Part shown: one piece after another, positions 1 to 6,195 of the stretch
Layout: each line of letters opens with the position of its first letter
Numbering within the stretch: position 1 is the first letter of the stretch
Assembly (NCBI GenBank): GCA_964430275.1
Contig: CAYSGF010000346.1
Location: 1-10,796, forward strand
Reading direction: 5' to 3'
DNA: 10,796 nt
From: DASTYK01 sp964430275
GTDB taxonomy: Bacteria; Gemmatimonadota; Gemmatimonadetes; Longimicrobiales; RSA9
Translations under genes and position numbers: made by a program
Notes under the pieces: generated by a model
What the model was told of the DNA's origin: nothing
What the model saw: only the letters and a program-made list of their open reading frames with translations
Database searches by the model: none

Positions 1-217
1 AGTACGGAGCCCGGAGTCCGGAGCACGGAGGTCGGAGTACGGAGTTCGGAGTTCGGACTGCGGAGTTCGGAGTTCGGAGTTCGGAGTTCGGAGTTCGGAG
101 TTCGGAGTTCGGAGTTCGGAGTGCGGAGTTCGGAGTTCGGAGTTCGGAGTTCGGAGTTCGGAGTTCGGAGTGCGGAGTGCGGAGTTCGGAGTGCGGAGTT
201 CGGAGTGTGGAGTTCGG
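1..217. repeat. Heptanucleotide tandem repeat array, consensus AGTTCGG, 31 units
   Basis: The stretch divides into 31 consecutive 7-base units in perfect phase with no insertion or deletion. Nineteen units are exactly AGTTCGG. Most variants differ only at the fourth base (AGTGCGG, AGTACGG, AGTCCGG). The first six units at the left edge are the most divergent, and the middle (64-168) is nearly pure, with one AGTGCGG unit at 120-126. The array begins in phase at position 1, so it continues beyond the window. It ends one base before the stop codon of the winged-helix gene. Strand asymmetry is clear: the plus strand is G-rich and the complement reads CCGAACT. Seven is not a multiple of three, so a translation would cycle through all frames with a 21-base period. 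I see no sign that the array is coding. The homogeneous core suggests expansion by replication slippage. Confidence 0.95.
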
Positions 218-218
218 G

Positions 219-482
219 TTAGGCGAGGCGGGTGTCCTCGATGTGGTCGATGCCGGCGGCGGTGAGGCGGACGGTGCCGGCGCGATGATCGTCGACGTGG
301 ATGAAGCCTTTTTCCGCAAAGTACTCGATCACACGGCGCGCATCCGCTTCGTCGATGCCGATCGACGCGGCGACGTCCCAGGCGGACACGAAGGTGCTGA
401 CGTTCGCGTCGACTTCGTCATAGAGGCGGCTCAGCAACTCGGCGCGCTGACGCCGGCGCTGCTCGATGGCTTCGCGGCTCAT
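219..482 (-). CDS. Small winged-helix DNA-binding-like protein (87 aa), function unknown
   Basis: This is a small acidic protein with a predicted winged helix-turn-helix fold. Residues 1-28 form a charged helix rich in Arg and Gln. Residues 33-62 look like the recognition helices (SAWDVAASIGID, then EADARRVIEYFAEKGFI). Residues 62-80 fit the wing (HVDDHRAGTVRLTAAGIDHIE). The pattern 'domain enters, next helix pairs Arg-Arg-Val-Ile, aromatic, Glu-Lys-Gly-Phe, then wing' is typical of wHTH domains in small bacterial regulators. I chose the ATG at 482 (MSREAIEQRR). An in-frame ATG at 611 would add 43 low-complexity residues read through a strong hairpin, and looks like untranslated leader. No clear Shine-Dalgarno precedes 482. 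The gene lies 148 bases downstream of the sigma factor on the same strand and could be its cotranscribed partner. DNA binding is inferred from the fold only. Confidence 0.75.
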   Translation of the reverse strand: MSREAIEQRRRQRAELLSRLYDEVDANVSTFVSAWDVAASIGIDEADARRVIEYFAEKGFIHVDDHRAGTVRLTAAGIDHIEDTRLA

Positions 483-537
483 GGGGGCGATAATGCGGGG
501 AGCGGATTCGGGCGGCAAGCAACCAGGGGAGAACGCG

Positions 538-572
538 AACGGCGACACCTTATCCAACGAGGCGTCGCCGTT
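538..572 (-). terminator. Strong intergenic hairpin between sigma factor and wHTH gene; possible terminator or structured leader
   Basis: On the minus strand AACGGCGACGCC is followed by an 11-base loop and then GGTGTCGCCGTT. All 12 positions can pair, with one G-U wobble. The hairpin lies between the end of the sigma factor gene and the start of the winged-helix gene. No run of U follows the stem (the next bases are CGCGTTCTCC), so it is not a textbook intrinsic terminator. It could stabilise the 3' end of the sigma mRNA or act in the leader of the downstream gene. Confidence 0.45.
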
Positions 573-630
573 GCGTGAGCGGTGAGGCAGGAGCGCTGCG
601 CGCCGCACCACTCGGTCGAATGTCGTTCCG

Positions 631-1263
631 CTAGTCGAGCATCGGCGCGATCAGCTGCGCGAAGTTGTTGCGCGCGCGGTTCAGCCGACTCTTCACGGTG
701 CCGAGGTTCACGCCGGTGATCTCGGAGATCTCCTCGTACGTCTTGCCTTCCATCTCGCGGAGCACGAACACGATGCGGTGGTGCTCCGGGAGCTGGGCGA
801 CCGCACCGTCGATCATCTCCTTCAGATGACGCTTCCGGTACAGGTCGTCGGGCCGGTACGTGTTGTCTTCCCACTCGAGCGGACGGTGATCCGCGTCCCA
901 GTTCTTCTTGATCGTCTGGAACAGCACGAGCGGGTTGCGCGAGCGGTTGCGCAGCTCGTTCTTCGCCAGGTTGCCCGCAATCGTGTACGCCCAGGTCGAG
1001 AACTTCTTCGTCTGATCGAACCGGTGGAGGTGCCGGTACACGCGGATGAACGTCTCCTGCACCAGGTCCTCGGCCCGGTCACGGTCGCCGATCGTGCGAT
1101 GAATGAAGTTCATCAGCCGCACGTGGTAGCGGTCTGCCAGCTCCGTAAACGCGCGCCGCTCGCCCGCGAGGAAGCGAGCGACGAGCGTGCTGTCGTCCAC
1201 TTCCTTCAGCGTCGGCATCCGCGCCGCTTCGCGCTCTGCGCGTACCGCTGCCAGCTCGATCAT
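631..1263 (-). CDS. RNA polymerase ECF-type sigma factor (RpoE-like, sigma-70 family), 210 aa
   Basis: This is an alternative sigma factor that directs RNA polymerase core to a dedicated promoter set. Region 2 spans about residues 27-105. It includes the core-binding and -10 recognition segment (AEDLVQETFIRVYRHLHRF, then KFSTWAYTIAGNLAKNELR). Region 4 spans about 148-203, with the helix-turn-helix for -35 recognition (LPEHHRIVFVLREMEGKTYEEI followed by GVNLGTVKSRLNRAR). A linker of about 40 residues joins them. The length is normal for a minimal group 4 sigma factor without C-terminal extension. I placed the start at the ATG at 1263 because a purine-rich GAGG ribosome binding site lies 8 bases upstream. 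In-frame ATGs at 1335 and 1305 lack this. No anti-sigma factor gene is adjacent; the next gene downstream is a small winged-helix protein. The regulon cannot be told from sequence. Confidence 0.95.
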   Translation of the reverse strand: MIELAAVRAEREAARMPTLKEVDDSTLVARFLAGERRAFTELADRYHVRLMNFIHRTIGDRDRAEDLVQETFIRVYRHLHRFDQTKKFSTWAYTIAGNLAKNELRNRSRNPLVLFQTIKKNWDADHRPLEWEDNTYRPDDLYRKRHLKEMIDGAVAQLPEHHRIVFVLREMEGKTYEEISEITGVNLGTVKSRLNRARNNFAQLIAPMLD

Positions 1264-1264
1264 G

Positions 1265-1277
1265 CGCTCCCCCTCTC
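1265..1277 (-). promoter_or_regulatory. Ribosome binding site of the sigma factor gene (decides the start at 1263)
   Basis: Read on the minus strand, GAGAGGGGGAGCG lies directly before the ATG at 1263. The GAGG core is 8 bases from the start codon. This is one of the few strong Shine-Dalgarno sequences in the window, and it favours this start over the in-frame ATGs at 1305 and 1335. Confidence 0.7.
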
Positions 1278-1446
1278 GGGCTCGGGTCGACCATGACGGC
1301 GCCATCGCCCGTCCGGTCGCCCCTTTCAAGGGCACGGACCGTACCGATCGAGGCCGTTCCCGGCATCACCAATAAATGTTTGTGAGAAAACGGTTTACGC
1401 CCGAGGGTGCGCGTGCGGTACCGGACTTCGTGTCATCAACAGAGGA

Positions 1447-1460
1447 CACGACCGGTCGTG
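1447..1460. promoter_or_regulatory. Perfect 14-bp palindrome, candidate operator
   Basis: CACGACCGGTCGTG is a perfect inverted repeat without spacer, about 185 bases upstream of the sigma factor start. A second inverted repeat overlaps it: CGTGTC at 1429-1434 pairs with GACACG at 1445-1450 across a 10-base spacer. Dimeric regulators bind sites of this shape. No binding protein can be named from the sequence. Confidence 0.35.
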
Positions 1461-1539
1461 CGGACGGCACTATTTCAGGACAATTTGAATGGCGCTGCGG
1501 CCAGGTCCCCCACCCGACTCTCCGCCCGCAGGTTCCTCA

Positions 1540-1566
1540 CCCCCACGCCCACGCCCACCCACACCC
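1540..1566 (-). other. G-quadruplex-type motif on the minus (coding) strand
   Basis: The minus strand carries five runs of at least three G (at 1564-1566, 1558-1560, 1554-1556, 1548-1550 and 1540-1544) separated by loops of 3, 1, 3 and 3 bases. This satisfies the canonical intramolecular quadruplex pattern. It lies about 30 bases beyond the Nudix stop codon, in the transcript's 3' region. No conventional hairpin terminator is visible there. Confidence 0.55.
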
Positions 1567-1599
1567 GCCGTTCAGGCCCCCACCCACACCCGCCGTTCA
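1554..1599. repeat. Two direct copies of a 21-bp sequence, 25-bp period
   Basis: Positions 1554-1574 and 1579-1599 are identical over 21 bases, separated by 4 bases. On the minus strand each copy begins with TGA followed by ACGGCGGG. The copy at 1579-1599 supplies the stop codon of the Nudix hydrolase gene. The copy at 1554-1574 contains part of the G-tract motif. Confidence 0.9.
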
Positions 1600-2163
1600 C
1601 GCCGTCAGCAGAAATCCCGCAGCGTACAGCAGCGTGACGATGGTTTTTGCGTCGGCGATCTCGCCGTCGCGGACCTTCTCGAGGGCTTCGGAGAGTCGCA
1701 TCGTGACCGGCTCGATGAACTCGTCGTCGTCGAGGCGGCCCTTGCCGGTGGTGAGGCTGCTGGCGAGGAAGAGGTGGATGCGTTCGTCGGTGAAACCGGG
1801 CGTCGTGTAGATCATGGTGAGGTAGGTGAGCTCGCCGGCAACGACGCCGGCTTCCTCCTGGAGCTCGCGGCGGGCGCAGCTTTCCCAGGGCTCACCCTCC
1901 TGGTCGGGGCGGCCGGCGGGCACTTCGAGCATGTAGCCGCCGGAGGCGTAGCGGTACTGTCGCACGAGCAGAATGAGGGGATCGTCGTCGTCGAGAGCGG
2001 ACAGCACGGGCAGGACGGCGGCCGCACCGGAATGGCGGATCATCTCGAGCTCGCCGGTGGAGCCGTCGGGGAAGCGGACGGTGTCGATGGAGAGGTCGAC
2101 GATGCGCCCCTTGTGCACGGGCTGCCGCTGCACGAGGCCGGGCCGCTGCTCGCTGTCGCTCAT
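1597..2163 (-). CDS. Nudix hydrolase, ADP-ribose pyrophosphatase type (188 aa)
   Basis: This protein probably hydrolyses a nucleoside diphosphate linked to another moiety, most likely ADP-ribose to AMP and ribose 5-phosphate, in the cytoplasm. An N-terminal beta region (residues 15-55) precedes the signature VRQYRYASGGYMLEVPAG (67-84), which is typical of the NudF/ADPRase subfamily. The Nudix box runs from Gly84 to Val107 and holds the metal-binding ARRELQEEAGV (97-107; Arg99-Glu100 and Glu103-Glu104). The box has one residue more than the usual G-x5-E spacing. The stretch YTTPGFTDERIHLFLA (119-134) is also typical of ADPRases. Length is normal. The start overlaps the stop of the upstream M16 gene by 4 bases (ATGA), so translation is probably coupled. 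It is the last gene of the operon. Substrate assignment is by subfamily motif and is not certain. Confidence 0.9.
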   Translation of the reverse strand: MSDSEQRPGLVQRQPVHKGRIVDLSIDTVRFPDGSTGELEMIRHSGAAAVLPVLSALDDDDPLILLVRQYRYASGGYMLEVPAGRPDQEGEPWESCARRELQEEAGVVAGELTYLTMIYTTPGFTDERIHLFLASSLTTGKGRLDDDEFIEPVTMRLSEALEKVRDGEIADAKTIVTLLYAAGFLLTA

Positions 2164-3533
2164 GCCGCCTCGCCGTTCACGCTGAGGGTGCGCAGTGGTC
2201 CGCGTTCGAGCGCTTCGAGGCCGGTGCGCACGGCGGACGCGTCGCCGACGACGACGATGGCGAGCTCCGCAGGGCGCAGGTGTTCGCGTGCGGCGCGGCG
2301 CACGTCGTCCGCGGTGACTTCGGCAATACGCTCGCGGTAGCGTCGGAAGTAATCGACGGGAAGGTCGAAGATGACCAGGTCGGCGAGTGCGGTGGCGAGC
2401 TGATGCGTGGTCTGCATCTGCAGTGGCATGACACCGACCAGGTAATCGCGCGCATTCGCGACTTCCTCCTCGCTTACGCCCTCGTCGCGCAGGCGCTCGG
2501 TTTCGTGGAGGATCTCCTCGACGGCGCGCACGGTGACGTCGGTGCCGACGGCGGTCTGCACGAGGAATGGCCCCGGCCTGCGGCGGAAGGCGTAGCCGCT
2601 GCGCGCGCCGTAGGTGAAGCCGTGTTTCTCGCGCAGGTTCATGTTGAGCCGGCTGGTGAACGCCCCGCCGAAGATCGTGTTCATGACGAGCAGCGCGAAG
2701 TAGTCCTCATGGTGGCGGGGCACGCCGACGTGGCCCACACGCAACTCGGATTGCACGGCACCAGGTCGATCGACCAGGAAGAGGGTGGTTTTCGCGGCGA
2801 ATGGTGCGACATCGAAGTCCGGAACCGTCGCGCGCGCGCCCTGCCAGTCGCCGAAGCAGCGTTCGCCGAGTGCGCGTGCCTCGTCGAGCGAGAGCGCACC
2901 CACGAGGATGAGCGCGCTGTTGGCCGGCGAGAAGCGTGCGCGGTGAAATGCGCGCAGGTCGTCTGCGCTGATGTCGCGGACCGACGGCGTCGTACCGATC
3001 AGCGGGCGCGCGTAGGGCACGGCGGGGGCGTACACGCAGCGGCCGGCGACGTCGCTCGCGAGTGCACGTGGCTCCTTCATGCGTTGCAGGATCTCGGCGA
3101 GCTGCTCTTCGCGCAGCCGGGCGATCTCCGCGTCGGGGAATGCCGCGTCGCGGACGACGTCAGCGAGCAGGTCGAGCGCCTCGCCGATGCGGCCTGCCGG
3201 TGCCGAGATGGTCGCCTCGACCGCGTCCCAGGAGGCGTCGGTGTTGAGCTGCACGCCGAGCTGCTCGAGGTCCCAGGCGAGGCGCGCGCCGTCGCGCGTG
3301 TGGGTGCCGGCGTGGAGTGCGCTCGCCAGGAGTTGTGCCAGGCCGCCCTTCGCTGCCGGCTCGGACGCGGCGCCGGCATCGATCACGACCTGTGCGCTCA
3401 CGATGGGAATGCGGCCGTGGCGCGCATGGACGATGCGCATGCCATTCGGGAGCACGATCTGTGTGACGTCGGGAAACTCGAACGTCCTGACCGGTCCGGC
3501 CGCAGGCGCCTGCTCGCGCCATGACTCGCTCAT
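2160..3533 (-). CDS. M16 family peptidase-like protein, non-catalytic subunit with Arg/Tyr motif (second pair)
   Basis: This 457-residue protein has the two-domain M16B fold. The zinc-binding HxxEH of active M16 enzymes is replaced by QLLAS at about residues 67-71, so it should not bind catalytic zinc. The C-terminal half carries the conserved block DRPGAVQSELRVGH (255-268), then GGAFTSRLNMNLREKHGFTY (289-308), with Arg301 and Tyr308 seven residues apart. In studied bacterial M16B heterodimers one chain holds zinc and the other supplies this Arg/Tyr pair to the substrate. It follows the catalytic gene at 3530-4801 with a 4-base ATGA overlap. A strong ribosome site (GGAGG, 7 bases before the ATG) sits in the end of that gene and supports the start. 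No signal peptide is visible. It closely resembles the subunit at 4798-6195, indicating duplication. Confidence 0.9.
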   Translation of the reverse strand: MSESWREQAPAAGPVRTFEFPDVTQIVLPNGMRIVHARHGRIPIVSAQVVIDAGAASEPAAKGGLAQLLASALHAGTHTRDGARLAWDLEQLGVQLNTDASWDAVEATISAPAGRIGEALDLLADVVRDAAFPDAEIARLREEQLAEILQRMKEPRALASDVAGRCVYAPAVPYARPLIGTTPSVRDISADDLRAFHRARFSPANSALILVGALSLDEARALGERCFGDWQGARATVPDFDVAPFAAKTTLFLVDRPGAVQSELRVGHVGVPRHHEDYFALLVMNTIFGGAFTSRLNMNLREKHGFTYGARSGYAFRRRPGPFLVQTAVGTDVTVRAVEEILHETERLRDEGVSEEEVANARDYLVGVMPLQMQTTHQLATALADLVIFDLPVDYFRRYRERIAEVTADDVRRAAREHLRPAELAIVVVGDASAVRTGLEALERGPLRTLSVNGEAA

Positions 3534-4801
3534 GCGGCCTCCTCCGGCACGTAGTGGAGCACGACCCGATTGTCCGGGCCGAGGAAGCGTGCCGCGAAGG
3601 CGCGCACGCGTTCCGGTGTCACGGCACGGATGCGCTGCACTTCCGTGTTGATGCGCTCGGGCTGATCGAAGAGCTGCGTGTACATGGACAGCTGGTCGGC
3701 GCGCTCGTCGACGCGCTGCAGCTCGTTCAGCCGGTCGGTCTCCAGCAGATGCACGGCGCGCTGCACGTCGGCGTCCCCGGCATGCTGCAGTGATGCGAGC
3801 TGCGTGCTGAGCGCGTCCTCCAGTTCCTCACCGGTGCGCCCGGGCCGTGCCGTCGCCCACATCACCATCATCGCGGACCCGACCACGATCGGAAACGAGT
3901 ATGCGACCACGTCCTGGGCGACCTGCTGTTCGCGCACGAGCGTGCGGTAGAGCAGTGCGGCCTTGCCGTAACCGAGGATGTAACTGGCGACGAGCGCGGT
4001 CAGGAACTCGTCGCTGCCGAAGGGCGGTACCCGATACGCGAGGTACACGCGCGGCAGCGACACGTCCTGCCGAACGACCTCGCGCACCTCCGTACCGATG
4101 AGCGGATCGATTTGCGTCCGACCGGGAATGGGCGGGATGTCGGGACCGCGCGGCAGCGCGCCGAAGTACTTGTCGATCAACCGGCGTGCGTCTGCGGAAT
4201 CGAAGTCGCCACAGAGCGTGAGCACTGCATTGTTGGGCGCGTAGTACGTGCGGAAGAACTGCTCCACGTCCTCGAGGCTGGCCGCATCGAGGTCCGCCAT
4301 GGAGCCGATGACGGAGTGATGGTAGGGATGCTCCGGCGGGTAGACGAGTGCCTGGAGCCGCTCGTCCCAGTCGCCGTACGGCTGGTTGTCGACGCGCCAG
4401 CGCCGCTCGTTCTTCACGACATCGCGCTGGTTGTCGAGCTTCTCCTGCGTCATGGCGGGGAGCAGCCAGCCGAGCCGGTCACTCTCCAGCCAGAGGCCGA
4501 GCTCGAGGTAGTGCGCGGGAAGCGTCTCGAAGTAGTTCGTGCGATCCAGCCAGGTGGAGCCGTTCAGGGACCCGCCGGCCTTTTCGATGAGTGCGAAGTG
4601 GCCCATCTCGGGCACGTGCTTCGAGCCCTGAAACATCATGTGCTCGAACAGGTGCGCGAAGCCGGTGCGGCCGCTGCGCTCGTTGCGCGAGCCCACGCCG
4701 TACCAGAGGTTGACTGCGACCACGGGCGCTGCGTCTTCACGGGACAGCACGACCTTCAAGCCGTTGTCGAGCTGGTAGCGTTCGATCGGGATGCGTATCA
4801 C
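3530..4801 (-). CDS. M16 family zinc metallopeptidase, catalytic subunit (second pair)
   Basis: This 423-residue M16B-type zinc peptidase is expected to cleave peptides or unfolded proteins inside a clam-shell chamber. The inverted zinc motif HLFEH lies at residues 50-54, and the third ligand is Glu132 in DVVKNERR. The surrounding block NLWYGVGSRNERSGRTGFAH and the later TMTQEKLDNQRD are well conserved. The position of the Arg/Tyr motif is occupied by Arg290 and Asp297, so the Tyr is missing and must come from a partner, presumably the product of 2160-3533. The start is GTG at 4801, overlapping the upstream TGA as GTGA. The first residues (IRIPIERYQLDNGLKVVLS) match the family's usual N-terminal strand and no signal peptide is present, so the enzyme is probably cytoplasmic. 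It resembles the catalytic chain at 6192-7490 closely, including 21 identical bases at 4433-4453 and 7119-7139. Confidence 0.95.
   Translation of the reverse strand: MIRIPIERYQLDNGLKVVLSREDAAPVVAVNLWYGVGSRNERSGRTGFAHLFEHMMFQGSKHVPEMGHFALIEKAGGSLNGSTWLDRTNYFETLPAHYLELGLWLESDRLGWLLPAMTQEKLDNQRDVVKNERRWRVDNQPYGDWDERLQALVYPPEHPYHHSVIGSMADLDAASLEDVEQFFRTYYAPNNAVLTLCGDFDSADARRLIDKYFGALPRGPDIPPIPGRTQIDPLIGTEVREVVRQDVSLPRVYLAYRVPPFGSDEFLTALVASYILGYGKAALLYRTLVREQQVAQDVVAYSFPIVVGSAMMVMWATARPGRTGEELEDALSTQLASLQHAGDADVQRAVHLLETDRLNELQRVDERADQLSMYTQLFDQPERINTEVQRIRAVTPERVRAFAARFLGPDNRVVLHYVPEEAA
3538..3545 (-). promoter_or_regulatory. Strong ribosome binding site inside the upstream M16 gene
   Basis: The minus strand reads GGAGGAGG, with the first GGAGG 7 bases before the ATG at 3533. 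It lies in the last codons of the catalytic M16 gene. It fixes the start of the downstream non-catalytic subunit and suggests balanced synthesis of the two partners. Confidence 0.75.
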
Positions 4802-6195
4802 GGACCTGTCCGGTTGGGGTCCCGGGAGCCGACTTCGCCGGGGACCGTCACGACTTCACCAACGCCGAGCTTCTCGAGCGACGGCGTAACAGCCGCGCGG
4901 TCACCAGCCACGACGACCGTCGCATGCGCGGGATCGAGCTGGCGACGCGCTGCCTCGAGCACCGCCGTCGCGGAGACTGCGCGCACCCGCTCGACATACT
5001 CGCCATAAAAGGATTCACCCAGGCCGAACAGCTCCTGCTCGGCGACCAGGCGCGCGACGTCGCCGGTCGTCTCGAAGCGGCGCGGCAGCCCGAGTGCGAG
5101 GTAACTCTTCGCCCGCTCGAGCTCGACAGCCGTTACCGGTTCCTCGCGGATGCGACGCAGCTCATGCAGCACGATGCCGACTGCCTCGGCCGTCGCTCCG
5201 GTGAACACGGCAGAGCTCGCAACGAAAGGACCGCCATGCCGTCGGAAGGCGAACGCCGACCCGGCCCCGTAGGTGAACCCCTTCTCCTCGCGCAGCCGGT
5301 TGTTGATCCGCGAGGTGAAGGCGCCACCCAAGATGGTGTTGAGCACCAGCAGCGGAAAATAGTCAGGTGTGCCACGAGGCGCACCCGCGTGGCCGATCCG
5401 CAGCTCCGACTGCGGCGCACCGGGCCGGTCCACGATGCGGATCGCCGCCGTGTGCGGCGCCGGCGCAGGGGGCGGCGCGTCCGCCGGCACGTCGCCGTTC
5501 TGCCACCCGGCCAGTGCCCGGTCCATCGTATTCTCCAGCACATCGCCGGACACATCGCCGACCACCACCAGGAAGGCGTTGCCGGGCCGCTGCCGTGCCG
5601 CATGGAACGCGACGAGGGTGTCACGGTCCAGCTCGCGCACACTGGCAGCCGTTCCGCCGAGTGGCACACCGAAGGGGTGTACCGTGCCGTAGACGGCCCG
5701 AGCGAAGGCGTTGCTCGCGAGTACGCGCGGCTCGTCCTGTTCCTGCACGATCGCGGCGAGGCGTTCCTTGCGCTTGCGCTCGATCTCGCCCTCCGCGAAC
5801 GCGGGATGCAGTGCGACATCGACGAGCAGTGCGAGCGCGGCCTCGAGGCGGGGCGAGAGCACGTGCATGCTTACGGCGGTATCGTCCCAGCTCGCGCGGG
5901 CGTAGAGCGACGCGCCGAGCAGATCGGCTTCCTCGGCGATTGCGAGTGCGGAGCGCGTGGCCGTGCCTTCGTCCAGAAGGTCGGCCGTGAAGTATGCGCG
6001 GCCAGCGACACGGGGCGCGTCGGCATGGGCGCCGGCGCGTGTCACGAGCGCGACGTCGACGACTGGCAGCTCGCGCTTGGGGACGATCAGCAGTGGCAGG
6101 CCGTTGGAGAGGGTGCGTCGCTCGATGGGCGGCACCTGCACCGTGGGCGGCGGGCCGACCATGGGTGCGCGGCCGCGGTCGAGGGGCGCGCTCAC
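4798..6195 (-). CDS. M16 family peptidase-like protein, non-catalytic subunit with Arg/Tyr motif (first pair)
   Basis: This 465-residue M16B-fold protein has lost the zinc motif: the HxxEH position reads YFTAD at about residues 68-72. The C-terminal domain has DRPGAPQSELRIGH (256-269) and GGAFTSRINNRLREEKGFTY (290-309), with Arg302 and Tyr309 seven residues apart. This matches the Arg/Tyr motif of non-catalytic M16B partners. I chose a GTG start at 6195. It overlaps the TGA of the upstream gene as GTGA, exactly like the junction at 4801, and GGGAG sits 7 bases before it. An in-frame ATG at 6255 would intrude deep into the upstream gene, and the ATG at 6162 lacks such a site. The N-terminus is Pro-rich (residues 11-23) with no signal peptide. 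It is the presumed partner of the catalytic chain at 6192-7490 and a paralogue of 2160-3533. Confidence 0.9.
   Translation of the reverse strand: MSAPLDRGRAPMVGPPPTVQVPPIERRTLSNGLPLLIVPKRELPVVDVALVTRAGAHADAPRVAGRAYFTADLLDEGTATRSALAIAEEADLLGASLYARASWDDTAVSMHVLSPRLEAALALLVDVALHPAFAEGEIERKRKERLAAIVQEQDEPRVLASNAFARAVYGTVHPFGVPLGGTAASVRELDRDTLVAFHAARQRPGNAFLVVVGDVSGDVLENTMDRALAGWQNGDVPADAPPPAPAPHTAAIRIVDRPGAPQSELRIGHAGAPRGTPDYFPLLVLNTILGGAFTSRINNRLREEKGFTYGAGSAFAFRRHGGPFVASSAVFTGATAEAVGIVLHELRRIREEPVTAVELERAKSYLALGLPRRFETTGDVARLVAEQELFGLGESFYGEYVERVRAVSATAVLEAARRQLDPAHATVVVAGDRAAVTPSLEKLGVGEVVTVPGEVGSRDPNRTGP

Larger units (their letters stand above)
1264..1596. other. Gene-free region between the Nudix gene and the sigma factor gene
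   Basis: This 333-base stretch lies downstream of the eight-gene operon and upstream of the sigma factor, all on the minus strand. It must therefore hold the operon's 3' end and probably the sigma promoter. It contains a G-tract cluster and direct repeat at its right end, a 14-bp palindrome, and an AT-rich island at about 1371-1400 and another around 1470-1490, both unusual against the GC-rich background. I could not find a convincing -35/-10 pair; the AT-rich islands are the likeliest promoter location. No open frame here looks coding. Confidence 0.6.

Noticed and set aside
1..217. CRISPR array
   Set aside because: Units are only 7 bases, contiguous and without spacers, and no cas genes are present.
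177..578. Plus-strand frame beginning inside the heptamer array
   Set aside because: It starts in repeat DNA, runs antisense to the winged-helix gene and shows no domain.
483..611. N-terminal extension of the winged-helix protein from an ATG at 611
   Set aside because: The extra residues are unstructured, are read through a strong 12-bp hairpin, and precede a better start at 482.
1321..1332. Short palindrome CCCTTTCAAGGG in the sigma factor leader
   Set aside because: A 5-bp stem with a 2-base loop cannot form a useful hairpin, and such short repeats are expected by chance.
1407..1637. Small plus-strand frames across the gene-free region, rich in Pro, His and Thr
   Set aside because: They reflect C-rich low-complexity repeats, lack ribosome sites and overlap the Nudix gene end.
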